A stretch of 64,000 nt of DNA. Origin: Branchiostoma belcheri. Taxonomy: Eukaryota > Chordata > Leptocardii > Amphioxiformes > Branchiostomatidae. Below, one piece after another: positions 11,801 through 22,767 of the stretch. The stretch covers positions 471,179 through 535,178 of the forward strand of contig NW_017804187.1 of the NCBI RefSeq assembly GCF_001625305.1, written 5' to 3'. The notes under the pieces are model-generated. The model was not told where the DNA came from. It saw only the letters and a program-made list of their open reading frames with translations, and did not search any database. The position numbers and the translations under genes are program-made. The stretch's first letter is position 1. Every line of letters begins with the position of its first letter.

Positions 11801-14800
11801 GCATAGCTGAGCAGGCTGTCAGGGTCAGAACAGAGCTGTTATAGTGACAAGCTGTCAGGCTTCAGCTTGTAACAGCTGACAGGATTGTTCTACTGTTAAT
11901 ACTTTGTAAGCTGTCCACCCTGGCCAAGTGACTAACATCTTGCTCTCCACTAAGCAGGTTGAATTCTCACATACAACAGGTAAAGAACTGAGTCTTCTGC
12001 AAATGAATCTTTGAATCTGTCTGGTTGTCGCTGCTTGCAGGGCAATGGATCCTCTTGTTGTTTACAATTACAGTACTGTTGTTTACAACTATTGTTGTTT
12101 AGAGATGTTGTTTACCTCTGTTGTTTGTTGTTGTTTACAGGGCGGAGTTGTGAAGAATTGGCAGCGGCGGTGGTTCGTCCTCAGAGGAGATCAGCTGTTC
12201 TACTACACCAAGGAAGATGAGAGCAAACTGCAGGTGTGTAACCATGGTAACAGTTGTCATGGATGCAGGTGTGTAACCATGGTTACAGTTGTCATGGCTG
12301 CAGGTGTGTAACCGTGGTAACAGTTGTCATGGCTACAGGCGTGTTACTGTGTAACCATGGTAACAGTTGTCATGGCTGCAGGTGTGTAACCATGGTGACA
12401 GTTGTCATGGCTGCAGGTGTGTAACCATGGTAACAGTTGTCATGGCTACAGGTGCATAACCACGATAACACTTGTTATAGCTTCAGGTATACCATTAGTC
12501 TCTTAGTATGTCTGCATATAGCAGTTAATCTCATTCATTGTACCTGGTTATTCTTGGGAAGTAAAGTCCATTTCTCCATCCCCCACAGGGCACGATCTTC
12601 CTGCCCGGTAACAACGTGCTGGAACTGCCTCCCAACCCTGATGACCCCACAAGGTTCCTCTTCGAGGTCGTACCAGGTCAGCAAAAGAAACTTGTACATG
12701 TACTTCTATTGTAGCCAGTAGCTGTTCGTGTCCAGCCCTGTTTATTGTAATGGCCACCATTCTGTAAATTCATATCCATCCTTACTATAGTACACAGTAA
12801 GTTGAATTTTACTACTAAGCTGACTTATTCAATGTTTTTATTCCTATACGGTATTTCGTTAGTTTGTAGTTAACCAGTCAGCACTTTTTGTTAATAAAGC
12901 TTTTAAATCTTCTATAAACATAAAAAAGAACACCATTAACTGATACTACGATTTCATGATACAACCCCCCCCCCTTCCCCAGGTCCAGGCAGCCAGCGAA
13001 TCAATGCGAACCACGAGACGTACCTGATCCAGGCCGCCAGCCAATCAGAGATGGAGGGCTGGATACGGGCCATACGCAGGGTCATATACGCGCCGTACGG
13101 AGGGGGTAAGTACCTGATACTGGATACGGGCCATACGCAGGGTCATATACGCTCCGTACGGAGGGGGTAAGTACCTGATACAGGAGGGCTGGATACGGGC
13201 CATACGCAGGGTCATATACGCTCCGTACGGAGGGGGTAAGATAAATACATATTAACCCTTGTCCTGCTGGCATTTTTTACACAACCTGACTTTTTTGCCC
13301 TGCAGTGGCATACATTGTAATTACTTCCGCATATGCGTTGCACTTTGCTGAGGTGTGATGTGTTGCATGAGAAATACCGCCAAATGGTACATTACATTGA
13401 TGATTACAGAAGGGTTTTGACAAAAAATTGTCTTAAAATTTCCCATTTGAATCCATTGATAGAAATTCTGGAATGGGAGGCACTGCACATTTGCAATGTT
13501 GTCTGCTATGATGTACCTGTATTGCACTATAAAGGTCTAACGTCGATAAGCTCACTGAATATCTGACGTAGTTTTAAACAGAAATATTTTAACTGTAACT
13601 GTTTACTGGAATTTTGGTTTGTCACAGGAATTTTTGGCCAAAGTTTGGAGGAAACCATGAGATACGAGCGTCGCTATGGCAACAGATCCGTTCCTGTGAT
13701 CATCGAGCAGACGGCAGCGTACATCCGCAAACACGGGATGGCACAGGAGGGGCTGTTCAGGTGGGGAACGTTCATTACTAACCACAGGAGGGACTGTTCA
13801 GGCGGGGAACATTCATTATTCATGGCACAGGAGGGGCTGTTCAGGTGGGGAACGTTCATTACTAACCACAGGAGGGGCTGTTCAGGTGGGGAACGTTCAC
13901 TACTCATGGCACAGGAGGGGCTGTTCAGGTGGGGAACGTTCATTACTAACCACAGGAGGGGCTGGTTCAGGTGGGGAACGTTCATTACTTATGGCAGGGG
14001 GTGGTGCGAGGAGGGGCTGTTCAGGTGGGGAATGTTCATTATGTAATACAGTGGGAGGGGGTGTTCAGGTGGGGAACGTTCATTATGTACTACACAGGAG
14101 GCGCTGTTCAGGTGGGGAACATTCATTATGCACTACAGGTGGGCTGTTCAGGTGGGGACTGTTCATTACTCATGGCAGGGGGTGGTGCAGGAAGGGCTGT
14201 TCAGGTGGGGAACGTTCATTATGTACTACAGGGGGAGGGGGTGTTCAGGTGGGGACTGGTCATTACTTATCACAGGAGGGGCTGTTCATTACTCACTACG
14301 CAAACACGGGATAGCTCAGGTGGGGAACATTCATTATGTACTACACAGGGGGGCTTTTCAGGTGGGGAACGTTCATTACTTACTGCAGGGGGGCTGTTCA
14401 GGTGGAGACTGTTCATTTCTCATTGTGGGAGGAGACAACTACTGATGTTTGTTTTTGTTTGTGCAGACTGCCCGTCAGCCTAACCGTAGTGAAGGAGCTC
14501 CAGGACGTGTTACTGATGTTTGTTTGTTTATGCAGACTTCCCAGTAGCCTGACTGATGTGTTTGTTTGTTTGTTTGTTTAGACTCCCCGGCAGCCTTACC
14601 GAAGTGAAAGAACTGCAGGACGTGTTACTGATGTTTGTTTGTCTGTATGTTTGTTTGTGCAGACTGCCCGGCAGCCTTACTTGATGTTTGTTTGTTTGTT
14701 TAGACTCCCCGGCAGCCTTACTGAAGTGAAAGAACTGCAGGACGTGTACGACCGCGGGGAGCGGCCGGACTTCGAGGAACTCCAAGCAGATGTGGACTCG

Positions 14801-17800
14801 GTTGCGTCTCTGCTGAAGCTGTACCTGCGCGAGCTGCCGGAACCCGTCGTGCCGTTCGCCATGTACGACAGCTTCCTGCAGGCCGCACGGCTGCTCAAGG
14901 TAACAATAGCCTGGGTTTTAACACTCCTGGCTAATCATTGGTAAATTAAAGGTAATTCAGATTTTTTGGTCCCATTCGCCATGTACGAGAGTTTCCTGCA
15001 GGCCGCAAGGCTGCTCAAGGTATGTTTTCTTTTTGCCTAGATATTGGCACAGTGAGGACATGTTCTCCAGTTTAGAGACTGCTGTGGGTGGGTGTCTGAT
15101 ATAGTGATAATTCATATTTTTGGTCCCGTTCGCGATGTACGAGAGTTTCCTGCAGGCCGCACGGCTGCTCAAGGTTCTAAAAAATTAGTTCTCCGAGAAA
15201 TTTTGCTCTGTTTCTTCTTCTTCTTCTTGACCAGACGTCTGTCACTATGGTAACTAGCATTGTAGCAGACAGTCTGTGGTGTTGTATTACATTATTACAG
15301 TAGTACGAGAGTTTCCTGCAGGCCGCAAGGCTGCTCAAGGTAATGTTGTCTATAATGTGCTAATAAACAATAGCCTGCCAATGCTTATAAAGTTTCTTAT
15401 GTCTTATGTGTTGCTCAAGGTCAGTGAGGCGGAGGGCGTGTCTCGGCTAGCCCAGCTCCTCAAACAACTGCCTGACGACAACGCAAACCTGCTCAAGTTC
15501 CTGTGCAGGTTTCTGTTTGAGGTGGGGATCATTGTCCATCTATCAATCAAGCATTCATTCATTCATTGTGATATCTAACGTAATGTTGTAAGTCTTTATG
15601 GGTAACATTTGAAATGAAAAACTCCTCTGCTGGTCTAGACTTTATCATTGTCGATCTATCATTCATTCATTCATTCGTTTGTTCGTTCATTCATTCCTAA
15701 CCTCTTTTTGCTTGCTGTGATTTATGAGTGAACATATACTGCATTGATGGCTTTCTCACCTTCATGAAACCTTTCAACATACTGCGGCCACTTTTTAACC
15801 CATTCACTTCCCATTTCCTCCTCCCTTCCCTCCACAGGTTCAGCTCCAGGCCTCATTAAATCGCATGACCGTGGAGAACCTCCTGACTGTGTTTGGGCAA
15901 ACATTTTGCGGCCATTTCTCAATCCGTTCATTCCTGACTTCCTACCTCCCTCCCTCCCGCCTTCCTTCCCAACATATTCGGCTTTTCATCCATCCATTCA
16001 TTCCTGACTCTCTCCTTCCTTCCTTCCACAGGTCCAGCTCCAGGCTTCCCTGAACCGCATGACCGCAGAGAATCTCGCGACCGTGTTCGGACCGAACATC
16101 GCGCGGCCGGTGACGGAGTCTCCGCTGAACATCATGGAGACGACGACGCTGATCCGGCAGCTCACGAAAACTCTCATCGCGGAGCAGGACGCCATGTTCC
16201 CCGCCGACCCCGCGCTCACGGAGAACAGCGACCTCATCGAACTCGGATCACAGGTTTGTTAGTGTTAGTTAGCTAGTTAGTCGGGTAGACGTGCACACTG
16301 ATCGCGGAGCAGGATGCCATGTTTCCTGCCGACCCCGCACTCACGGAGAACAGCGACCTCATCGAACTCGGCTCACAGGTTTGTTAGTTAGTTAGTTAGC
16401 TAGTTAGTTTGTTTTATTTGGATCTTCATTAGTATTACATAAATGTCATACAGCTAACAGCCCACACAAAGAGGCTTAGCAACTCCTTTTTGCACATTAG
16501 ACTTGACAAACCATCTTTGTGTCTGTAATATTGTACATAAAATAGATCGTGTTTTTTCTAAATTCTAAATACTCAGTGCTCAGGTTTGCTCAGGCTCAGG
16601 TATATCTAAATGTTGCACACTTTGTAATGAGGGTGCAATTCGGGCACCTCAGAGCCGTGAGCTCCTTTGTGTTTCTTCAACATCATCCTTTTTTGTATTT
16701 GAAACACAAAATATTAACAAAAATCTAGGGTGCAAGATTAAAACAAACTAAAGAAAAATAAATAAAACTTCCCCTTCAGGGCAGCGGCGGCGTAACCATG
16801 GGAACACCAACATGGCCGACGAACTACGACATGTCTGACGTGGAGTCCAGCCGGTCTGACAGCCCGCCGCACCGTAAGTCTGTGTACGACAATGTCCCCG
16901 CCACGGAGAGCGAGTTTGACTCGGGGTCAGAGTTGACTGACGGGGTCGCGACCTCCAGCTGCGGCTGCATCCCGAAGAGCGTGGAGAGTGGAGGTCAGAG
17001 GTCAAACGGCAGCTCGGGGCCGCTGGTCATCGGGTCACCCGTCCCCGACAATGGGGTCAACCTCACACTGTCTTACACAGAGCTGCAGAACCAGGTGGGT
17101 GGATTTTTTTTCAAAAGTTTTAAAAAAATGTTTCATAATAAAAAATGACTATGTACATTGCCTCATGTCGTAATGAAAAGCGACAAGGAGGCTGTTTAAG
17201 ACAATTGTTTTTCTTCCCTCTGCTGACACTGATTGTAGTATTTTATGAAACAGGGATCACAAACAAGGAAAAAAACAGTGCTCAGTCACTAAGACTGAAA
17301 TANNNNNNNNNNNNNNNNNNNNNNNNNNNNNNNNNNNNNNNNNNNNNNNNNNNNNNNNNNNNNNNNNNNNNNNNNNNNNNNNNNNNNNNNNNNNNNNNNN
17401 NNNNNNNNNNNNNNNNNNNNNNNNNNNNNNNNNNNNNNNNNNNNNNNNNNNNNNNNNNNNNNNNNNNNNNNNNNNNNNNNNNNNNNNNNNNNNNNNNNNN
17501 NNNNNNNNNNNNNNNNNNNNNNNNNNNNNNNNNNNNNNNNNNNNNNNNNNNNNNNNNNNNNNNNNNNNNNNNNNNNNNNNNNNNNNNNNNNNNNNNNNNN
17601 NNNNNNNNNNNNNNNNNNNNNNNNNNNNNNNNNNNNNNNNNNNNNNNNNNNNNNNNNNNNNNNNNNNNNNNNNNNNNNNNNNNNNNNNNNNNNNNNNNNN
17701 NNNNNNNNNNNNNNNNNNNNNNNNNNNNNNNNNNNNNNNNNNNNNNNNNNNNNNNNNNNNNNNNNNNNNNNNNNNNNNNNNNNNNNNNNNNNNNNNNNNN

Positions 17801-19052
17801 NNNNNNNNNNNNNNNNNNNNNNNNNNNNNNNNNNNNNNNNNNNNNNNNNNNNNNNNNNNNNNNNNNNNNNNNNNNNNNNNNNNNNNNNNNNNNNNNNNNN
17901 NNNNNNNNNNNNNNNNNNNNNNNNNNNNNNNNNNNNNNNNNNNNNNNNNNNNNNNNNNNNNNGCTCTCTCTCTCTTATTCAGTTTATCGTCAGTCATTCC
18001 CTGTAACCGAGGGTTAGATGTTCTTCCACACTGATGGTAGCTTGCCATTTGCCTCTGCCCTTCATGGCGAATTAACTACAGGACACAGGAATGGTTGGTT
18101 TACACACGCATGGGAGTCGTGGGGCTGGGGCATTCTTTCCCTACTCTTTCATTGTGACTTTTTGTCAGACTCACTCTCTCAGACTAATCTCAAAATTCTA
18201 CTGAACACTCAGCTTTTATTATGAAATCACAGACAAGACCCCAGACAGACACCTGCATGTTAGACAATGGATAGGCAAAGGGTTCTACATTTCAAACCTA
18301 TATGCACCAAGTGATCAAAGCATTGGATTAGGATGATCAGAAATGATTAACATACTGGCAACAAAACTTGTATAGCAATTAGGATGTTCTTCTGTATGAT
18401 GTACATAAAAGTGTCATTTTTTGCACCCTTACACCAGGTCAAGGGTCTGAAGTCAGAGTTGACGTTCCAGAGGTCGGAGTACGAAGGTCGTGTGCAGAAC
18501 CTGGAGCAGCGCGGCGCCATGTTGGAACAGCAGCTGCAGAGGGCGGAACAGGAGCTGAAACGCGAGAAGATGCTGCGACAGGTTGGCTTTCAATTAGTTT
18601 ATTTATCATTAGGCCTCACCAATTTAATTTGTTGGTTCTTGGATTTGCCTCTTCATTTTTTTCTTATTTACAAAAAAAATTTGAATCCACTAAAAGCTGC
18701 TCATGCTTTGCCCCCAACAGTTGAGGAAAGTCATTTTCTTCCTACGTTTTCACAGTTTTTCCATCTATCAATGCAGTGGTTTGATTAAAAGTTCAAAATT
18801 CATTGTATTATTATACTAGTATTAACCCAGCCTTTTGTGTTGACTTAATGGCTTCTATGGTTGCATTTGTGGCTATCATGGAATGCTACCCTGTTTTATT
18901 ATTTTTTTGCCCTGTCGCTTCATATACAGGCCGCCGAGATCAAGTTACGTAACGAGGAGCAGGCGCGACTGTCGGCAGAGGAGAGGAACCTGCAGCTGCA
19001 GAGGGAGCTGGACGACTTCTGTGTCGCCTTCGGAGACGTGCAGGACAGTTAA
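8837..19052 (+). CDS. PH-RhoGAP-coiled-coil GTPase-activating protein (ARHGAP22/24/25 type), 11 exons
   Basis: Activates GTP hydrolysis on a Rho-family GTPase, probably Rac by family analogy. Exons: 8837-8893, 12141-12233, 12589-12676, 12983-13105, 13628-13760, 14704-14899, 15420-15521, 16032-16253, 16780-17094, 18438-18581, 18930-19052 (TAA). Phases join perfectly to 531 residues. Residues 1-121 form a PH domain ([18 protein letters not shown], final [11 protein letters not shown]). Residues 122-338 are RhoGAP, with the arginine finger R165 in [20 protein letters not shown] and [13 protein letters not shown]. Then come a Ser/Asp-rich linker ([18 protein letters not shown]) and a C-terminal coiled coil (about 440-525). 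The linker is shorter than I recall for vertebrate FilGAP, and the N gap in intron 9 could hide an exon. Start chosen because [16 protein letters not shown] begins the PH domain in a CpG-rich context. Confidence 0.93.
8925..9365. repeat. Minisatellite in RhoGAP intron 1
   Basis: About nine irregular units of TAGCCTCTACCAGGCTTCGG followed by GAAGCGGCTACTGGTGTTTA-like sequence. It begins about 30 bp after the exon 1 donor and includes a divergent copy of the end of exon 1 at 9040-9075. Confidence 0.8.
9040..9075 (+). repeat. Partial copy of the 3' edge of RhoGAP exon 1
   Basis: Reads [12 protein letters not shown] followed by a GTTTGTG donor, against [12 protein letters not shown] and GTTCGTG at the true exon end (8858-8893). 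Frame and donor are preserved but no start codon or own acceptor is evident. Confidence 0.75.
9610..10640. repeat. Long-period tandem repeats in intron 1
   Basis: A ~90-bp stretch (TTTGGTTCCTGGTCAGGATT, ending GGGAACAAAATAA) occurs at about 9615 and again at about 9850. Downstream, a unit starting GTTTACTTTGTTTTTGAAG occurs at about 10128, 10322 and 10505 with TGCACTGATTTAAGTGTT inside. Confidence 0.7.
10640..12010. other. Intron 1, unassigned
   Basis: No coding exon recognised. Holds a CCCC/GGGG-rich stretch at 11000-11240 and otherwise unique intronic sequence ahead of exon 2. Confidence 0.6.
12225..12475. repeat. Exon 2 donor-edge minisatellite (~35 bp, about 7 units)
   Basis: The unit CTGCAGGTGTGTAACCATGG + TAACAGTTGTCATGG starts with the last coding bases and donor of exon 2 (12231-12233|GTGTGTAA) and is repeated at about 12265, 12300, 12336, 12377, 12413 and 12448. 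Each unit keeps a CAG|GTGTG-like donor. Confidence 0.9.
13061..13240. repeat. Exon 4 donor-edge triplication
   Basis: The last 45 coding bases of exon 4 plus the GGTAAGTACCTGATA donor region (13061-13120) are repeated at 13122 and 13191 with one base change (GCGCCG to GCTCCG). Each copy keeps an intact GTAAG donor. Confidence 0.92.
13252..13420. repeat. Dispersed repeat family C, copy 1
   Basis: The stretch starting TTAACCCTTGTCCTGCTGGC, followed by CATTTTTTACACAA, TTTTTTGCCCTGC and GTTGCA-TTTGCTGAGGTGTG, matches a second copy at 33550-33735 inside the 17-kb transposon, allowing for indels. Nature unknown. Confidence 0.7.
13741..14425. repeat. Exon 5 donor-edge minisatellite (~42 bp, 15 units)
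   Basis: The end of exon 5 (GGAGGGGCTGTTCAG|GTGGGGAACG) is repeated as units of about 42-50 bp, each with GCTGTTCAGGTGGGGAACGT and a TCATTAC/TATG variant. I count 15 GTGGGGA-type donor cores from 13761 to 14402. The array fills most of intron 5. Confidence 0.93.
14460..14740. repeat. Exon 6 acceptor-edge repeat (5 acceptors)
   Basis: An AG|ACTCCCCGGCAGCC-like start of exon 6 occurs after 14466, 14535, 14581, 14662 and at the true exon start 14704. The copies at 14467 and 14582 carry ~40 coding bases (through CAGGACGTG) before jumping back to intron sequence TTACTGATGTTTGTTTG. Confidence 0.92.
14846..15420. repeat. Exon 6 donor-edge copies filling intron 6
   Basis: The exon 6 end (GCCATGTACGACAGCTTCCT through CTGCTCAAG|GT) is copied at about 14969-15020, 15121-15174 and 15303-15340. 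A last remnant, TTGCTCAAG|GT, sits exactly at the 3' splice site of exon 7 (15410-15420). Coding frame is largely kept in the copies. Confidence 0.92.
15838..15912 (+). pseudogene. Degenerate duplicate of RhoGAP exon 8 start
   Basis: After a good acceptor (CCCTCCACAG) it reads [20 protein letters not shown] and then decays. The true exon 8 (16032) reads [20 protein letters not shown]. The conserved Asn-Leu-Ala of the GAP fold is Asn-Leu-Leu here, and no donor preserves the rest of the domain. A ~190-bp tandem duplication including the upstream TCCTTCC tract. Confidence 0.85.
16297..16390 (+). repeat. Partial copy of the 3' edge of RhoGAP exon 8
   Basis: Repeats the last ~85 bases of exon 8 (from TGATCGCGGAGCAGG through CTCACAG|GTTTGTTAG) with three or four synonymous-looking changes; donor intact. 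Confidence 0.9.
17303..17962. other. Assembly gap (660 N) in RhoGAP intron 9
   Basis: Run of N between exons 9 and 10. An extra linker exon could be hidden here. Confidence 0.99.
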
Positions 19053-19700
19053 CTTCTTAAGACATGCTCAGAGACTTCCAGGACAATTAAGACATGTTTG
19101 CAGACATACAGGACAAATAGAGACACTTAAGACATGCTGGACGACTTCTGTGCAGGATAGTGAAGATATGTTCTGAAACATAAGCCACATTTTGGGAAGT
19201 GCAAGACAACTAGAAACCCCTGAGACACATTCTGAGACATGCAGGACTCTTGAGACATGTTCTGAGACGTGCAGGATGATTAAGACATGTTCTGAGACAT
19301 TAGCCACATTTGGGGATGTGCAAGACAACTAAATACACTTAAGACATGTTTGGAGAGGTGCAAGACAACTAAAAACCCCAGAGACACATTCTGAGACATG
19401 CAAGATGATTAAGACATGTTCTGAAATGCACAGGACAATCAAGACACATTTGGGGATGTGCAGGACAACTAGAGGCACTTGAGACATGTTTGGAGATGGA
19501 TAGAAGAATCAAGACATATTCTGAGATGTACAGGACGACTAGATACACCTCAGACATTTCTGAGACGCGCAGGACAATCAAGACATGTTTGGGGCTGTGC
19601 AGAACAACTAGAGACACTTCAGACATGTTATAAAGATGTGCAGAAGACTTAAGGCACATTTTGAGACATGAAACATGTTTTGAGACGTGGAGGACAGCTA
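19035..19700. repeat. Exon 11-derived minisatellite in the RhoGAP 3' UTR
   Basis: The final coding bases (GGAGACGTGCAGGACAG, 19032-19048) are reiterated about 20 times as variants of TTGAGACATGTTCTGAGACR with TGCAGGACAAC. The array starts inside the last codons and continues into the 3' UTR. Confidence 0.85.
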
Positions 19701-20420
19701 GACTTCAGTTGGGAGAACACTACTATGTGGAACATCGAACTATTGATGCCAAATCTTTCCTTATCAGTGACTGTTGAGCAGCAATGGTGGTGACTGAAAA
19801 CATCTTACTAGTAACTCACATCAACTCCAAGCAGATGTGGACTGGAAAACTGTCAGACCAAAGATCCCTCCACAAATGGAGCAAATCTTAAGGAATAGAT
19901 TATAAATAGATAAATGTGCAGTTTACTCCTCAAATACCACAGGGCTTCCAAATTCCACATGCAAACCTTACCTCACCTTAGATTCTTACACAACACATGG
20001 AGGGTTGATGACTTGGATTTCGTATATGAATTTGGGAGCAAAACAATTAGTCAAAATTTAGTATGAAATGAACTTTTTTGTAGTACACAGTACTGAAATT
20101 TTTATACAGTGAGGTATGACACTATGAAGTACACACAAATTTTGTATGATTGTCTGATTGTTGGTATAGTTTATATCTTGTCTGCCTCACAGTCAATACC
20201 AAATTAATAAGTAATTTTTTTTTTACAGTGAATCAAACATCTTGAATTTACTGTTTACTCTTGCCATTTATTGCTATAGATATACTTTTTGATTACTTTT
20301 GTACTTCAAAAAAACTTTTTTCTAATTGTTTTTAAAGAAGTGTATTCAGGAAATGAACTTTTATTCAGAATGGTGGTTAATATGAACTGTCATGAAATAA
20401 AAAGCAAATGTTAGGGGATT
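19053..20420 (+). other. RhoGAP 3' UTR with poly(A) signal
   Basis: Follows the stop at 19050-19052. AATAAA at 20396-20401 (TGAAATAAAAAGC) is the best poly(A) signal. It lies about 150 bp before the left end of the 17-kb transposon, so the insertion falls just outside the transcription unit. Confidence 0.55.
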
Positions 20421-20549
20421 TGGATGGAAAATTGATGTATTGTGGAAGATAACTGTAGGCTTGGGTACACTATATAATATGGTGTAAATAATAGTTAATG
20501 TAGATTTTAATGTAAAAATTGAATGTAGATTTTATATGATAAGCACATA

Positions 20550-20574
20550 CACTACCAGGACCGTAAAATTTAAC
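20550..20574 (+). repeat. Left terminal inverted repeat of the 17-kb element
   Basis: Begins CACTACCAGGACC and ends AATTTAAC; preceded by TA. Identical in reverse complement to the right end. Confidence 0.88.
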
Positions 20575-20575
20575 C

Positions 20576-21345
20576 AACTTTTCGGTAGCGTGTACACGAA
20601 CACGGCGAATGCACGATCGTGTATTCGGCGTGTTTACGTTTGGGGTGGGCGGGATTTTGGGGGCCAGTAGGGCGGGCAATATTCAGAATATTCATGTTTC
20701 AGGCACCGTGTACACGGAATATTCATGAGAATATTCATGAGAATATTCATGAAACAGCCCGATTTACGGCAAAAAAAAACAACAACGCATCGCCGCGCCA
20801 AGGCAACTGCGCCGCATGCGCAGTGTTTTATTTTTGCAGAGATGACGTAAATACCATGTAGAATCGTTTCACATGAAGCTAACAACAAAATACAAGTACA
20901 ATCCAAAACAACTAGATTGCCCTGTAACACAGTCTACATGATTATTTTGAGCAGGAAGTGCGATTCTGCTTCCTTTCATCGACCATATCTTTGAGCCAGC
21001 GCTGGTTTGCGAAGTCCCTCCCACCGGGCGCACGTTCTCATGAACGTCTTCCGCGCCTTTGATAATACACATTTACTGTACCACGCCTGCGGAGGGAAGA
21101 AAAAGCAGAAACCGCTTTGGTAGTTGCATTTGTAGTTCTGAAGTTCTGGTAATACCTGTACACTGTATGTGTCTTACCACGCTTACAATTTATGCCATTC
21201 ACATTTTCAAAGTCTCAATATCTAAAAAAATGCATATCGGCCTCCCAAACATCAACAAATCATTCGAAGAAGCAATGAGTCCTTCGCCCACACGGCGTGT
21301 ACACTCCGTGCGCACGGCGTATTTACGGCGAGATACTGAACACAG
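20576..21345. repeat. Left subterminal repeat zone
   Basis: Short palindromic motifs GTGTACAC and CGGCGTGT/ACGGCG cluster at 20590-20640, 20708-20716 and 21288-21335. Three tandem GAATATTCATGA units lie at 20716-20752. The same CGTGTACACG/CACGGCGTGT motifs occur next to the right end (37795-37830). They could be transposase binding sites. Confidence 0.5.
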
Positions 21346-22592
21346 ACAGAGTACGTAAAGTAAATGAGCTTATAGGGCGTGGTTTCGCTTTTATAGCAAT
21401 AATTCCCTATCAGCATTTGTATTCTAAAATTACCATGATACTTGTTTTATCTTATTTTTCATGTATCTGTTGACAATTTGTGGATAATACATGGGATTAT
21501 TATTAGCGCAGCGGCTACACGCTGTCTCGGCCGTGGAGCCGAGTTTATTCAGATTGGAGGGCAAACAACTCTGGACTAGTTGGAAGAAATGATAGTTGCG
21601 TGGTGTCGGAACTTGGAGTATGATTGCTGCAAGGTTACAAAAGAAAAGCCGGCAGAAAAACTGGCAGACATTTTGCCAGAAAAACGTACGCCACAAAGAA
21701 AAGTCAATGACCGTGCCTAGCGAGTCGAAGTCGGCGGCGTAAAGAATTTTCTGCAACTGCTATACTGAAGCTATGATTTGATCATGAGCGCTGTGACAAA
21801 ATAAAAAAAATAGCGGGGTTTGATGTTTGTTCCTGAATAAAACAGAGCTTGTAGATTACGTGATACGCCTGTGATTTTTACGTCCATGCTTTGGTCAAGT
21901 ATTTTCAGTGTAGGCGTTCACTATTCCCACGGCTGCACGTACTGTACTTGATTGACAGGCGGTTCCCTTTAAAAAAGTTGCCGTCGGCGCCCCAGAGTCT
22001 GTTTGGCCTACGGGCCGAATAATTCAATTATCTGAGCAGCCAATGAGCACTGAGAAAATGTTTCGTCCATCTTCGCTGTAAAGTCGATCTTCACCGACTA
22101 TAATCGAGGTTCTACGAAGAATCCCGAAAGTTGTCGAGTGTATACAGCGGTGTTTTCAGGCGCTTGTTGCAGACGACAGGATCGCAAGACAGATGATTCG
22201 TGACATTTCAGAACCGAGAAAAATCTACAAGACACTGATATTTCTGCATAAAATTAACGAATATTTAATGTACTATGGAAACGTGAGGCTGAGACTATGT
22301 CATATTGTGGATATTCGCCGTGGATATTCGACACGTTCTGGACTGTGTACTGTGTGTGCCGCGAGTAAAACTTTCAAGCGAATACACAATAGTTCTAGAA
22401 TTGCAGTGCAGCACCATTCTAGAAGTTTTACAGGGTGAACAGATTTCACTCGATAATACTAGCTTGACACTGAATTCACGCATGCGACCGGCCCGCTACA
22501 TTAGAAAAATGTGAGATACCGTATTTATAAGCTATGATCTGTATGAATACTTCAAGGAGCGCTCTCTTACTTTCTTGACACAATCATTCAAC

Positions 22593-22767
22593 CTAGCCTC
22601 CTTCGCAGTCTTGTTGGGCGTGGGCGTTATTTTTTCGAGCGTTACAAGGGACGATTTGCTGCTGCAAATCTGCTGCGGCAGCAAATCGTCCCTCGCGGCG
22701 GCATATTACTCGCGTCGCTCACAGAAAAAAATAACGCACACGCCAAACAAGACTGCAAAGGAGGCTA
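22593..22767. mobile_element. hAT-like MITE with 8-bp target duplication
   Basis: Fold-back arms of ~40 bp begin TAGCCTCCTT and contain GTCTTGTT(G/T)GGCGTG(G/T)GCG. The centre has a second inverted repeat (GGGACGATTTGCTGC). The flanks are both CATTCAAC (22585-22592 and 22768-22775), an exact 8-bp duplication. A tiny element nested in the 17-kb transposon. Confidence 0.85.

Noticed and set aside
13645-14483. Overlapping plus- and minus-strand open frames with repeats such as [10 protein letters not shown]
   Set aside because: They read through the exon 5 donor minisatellite; the repeats are splice junctions, not protein repeats.
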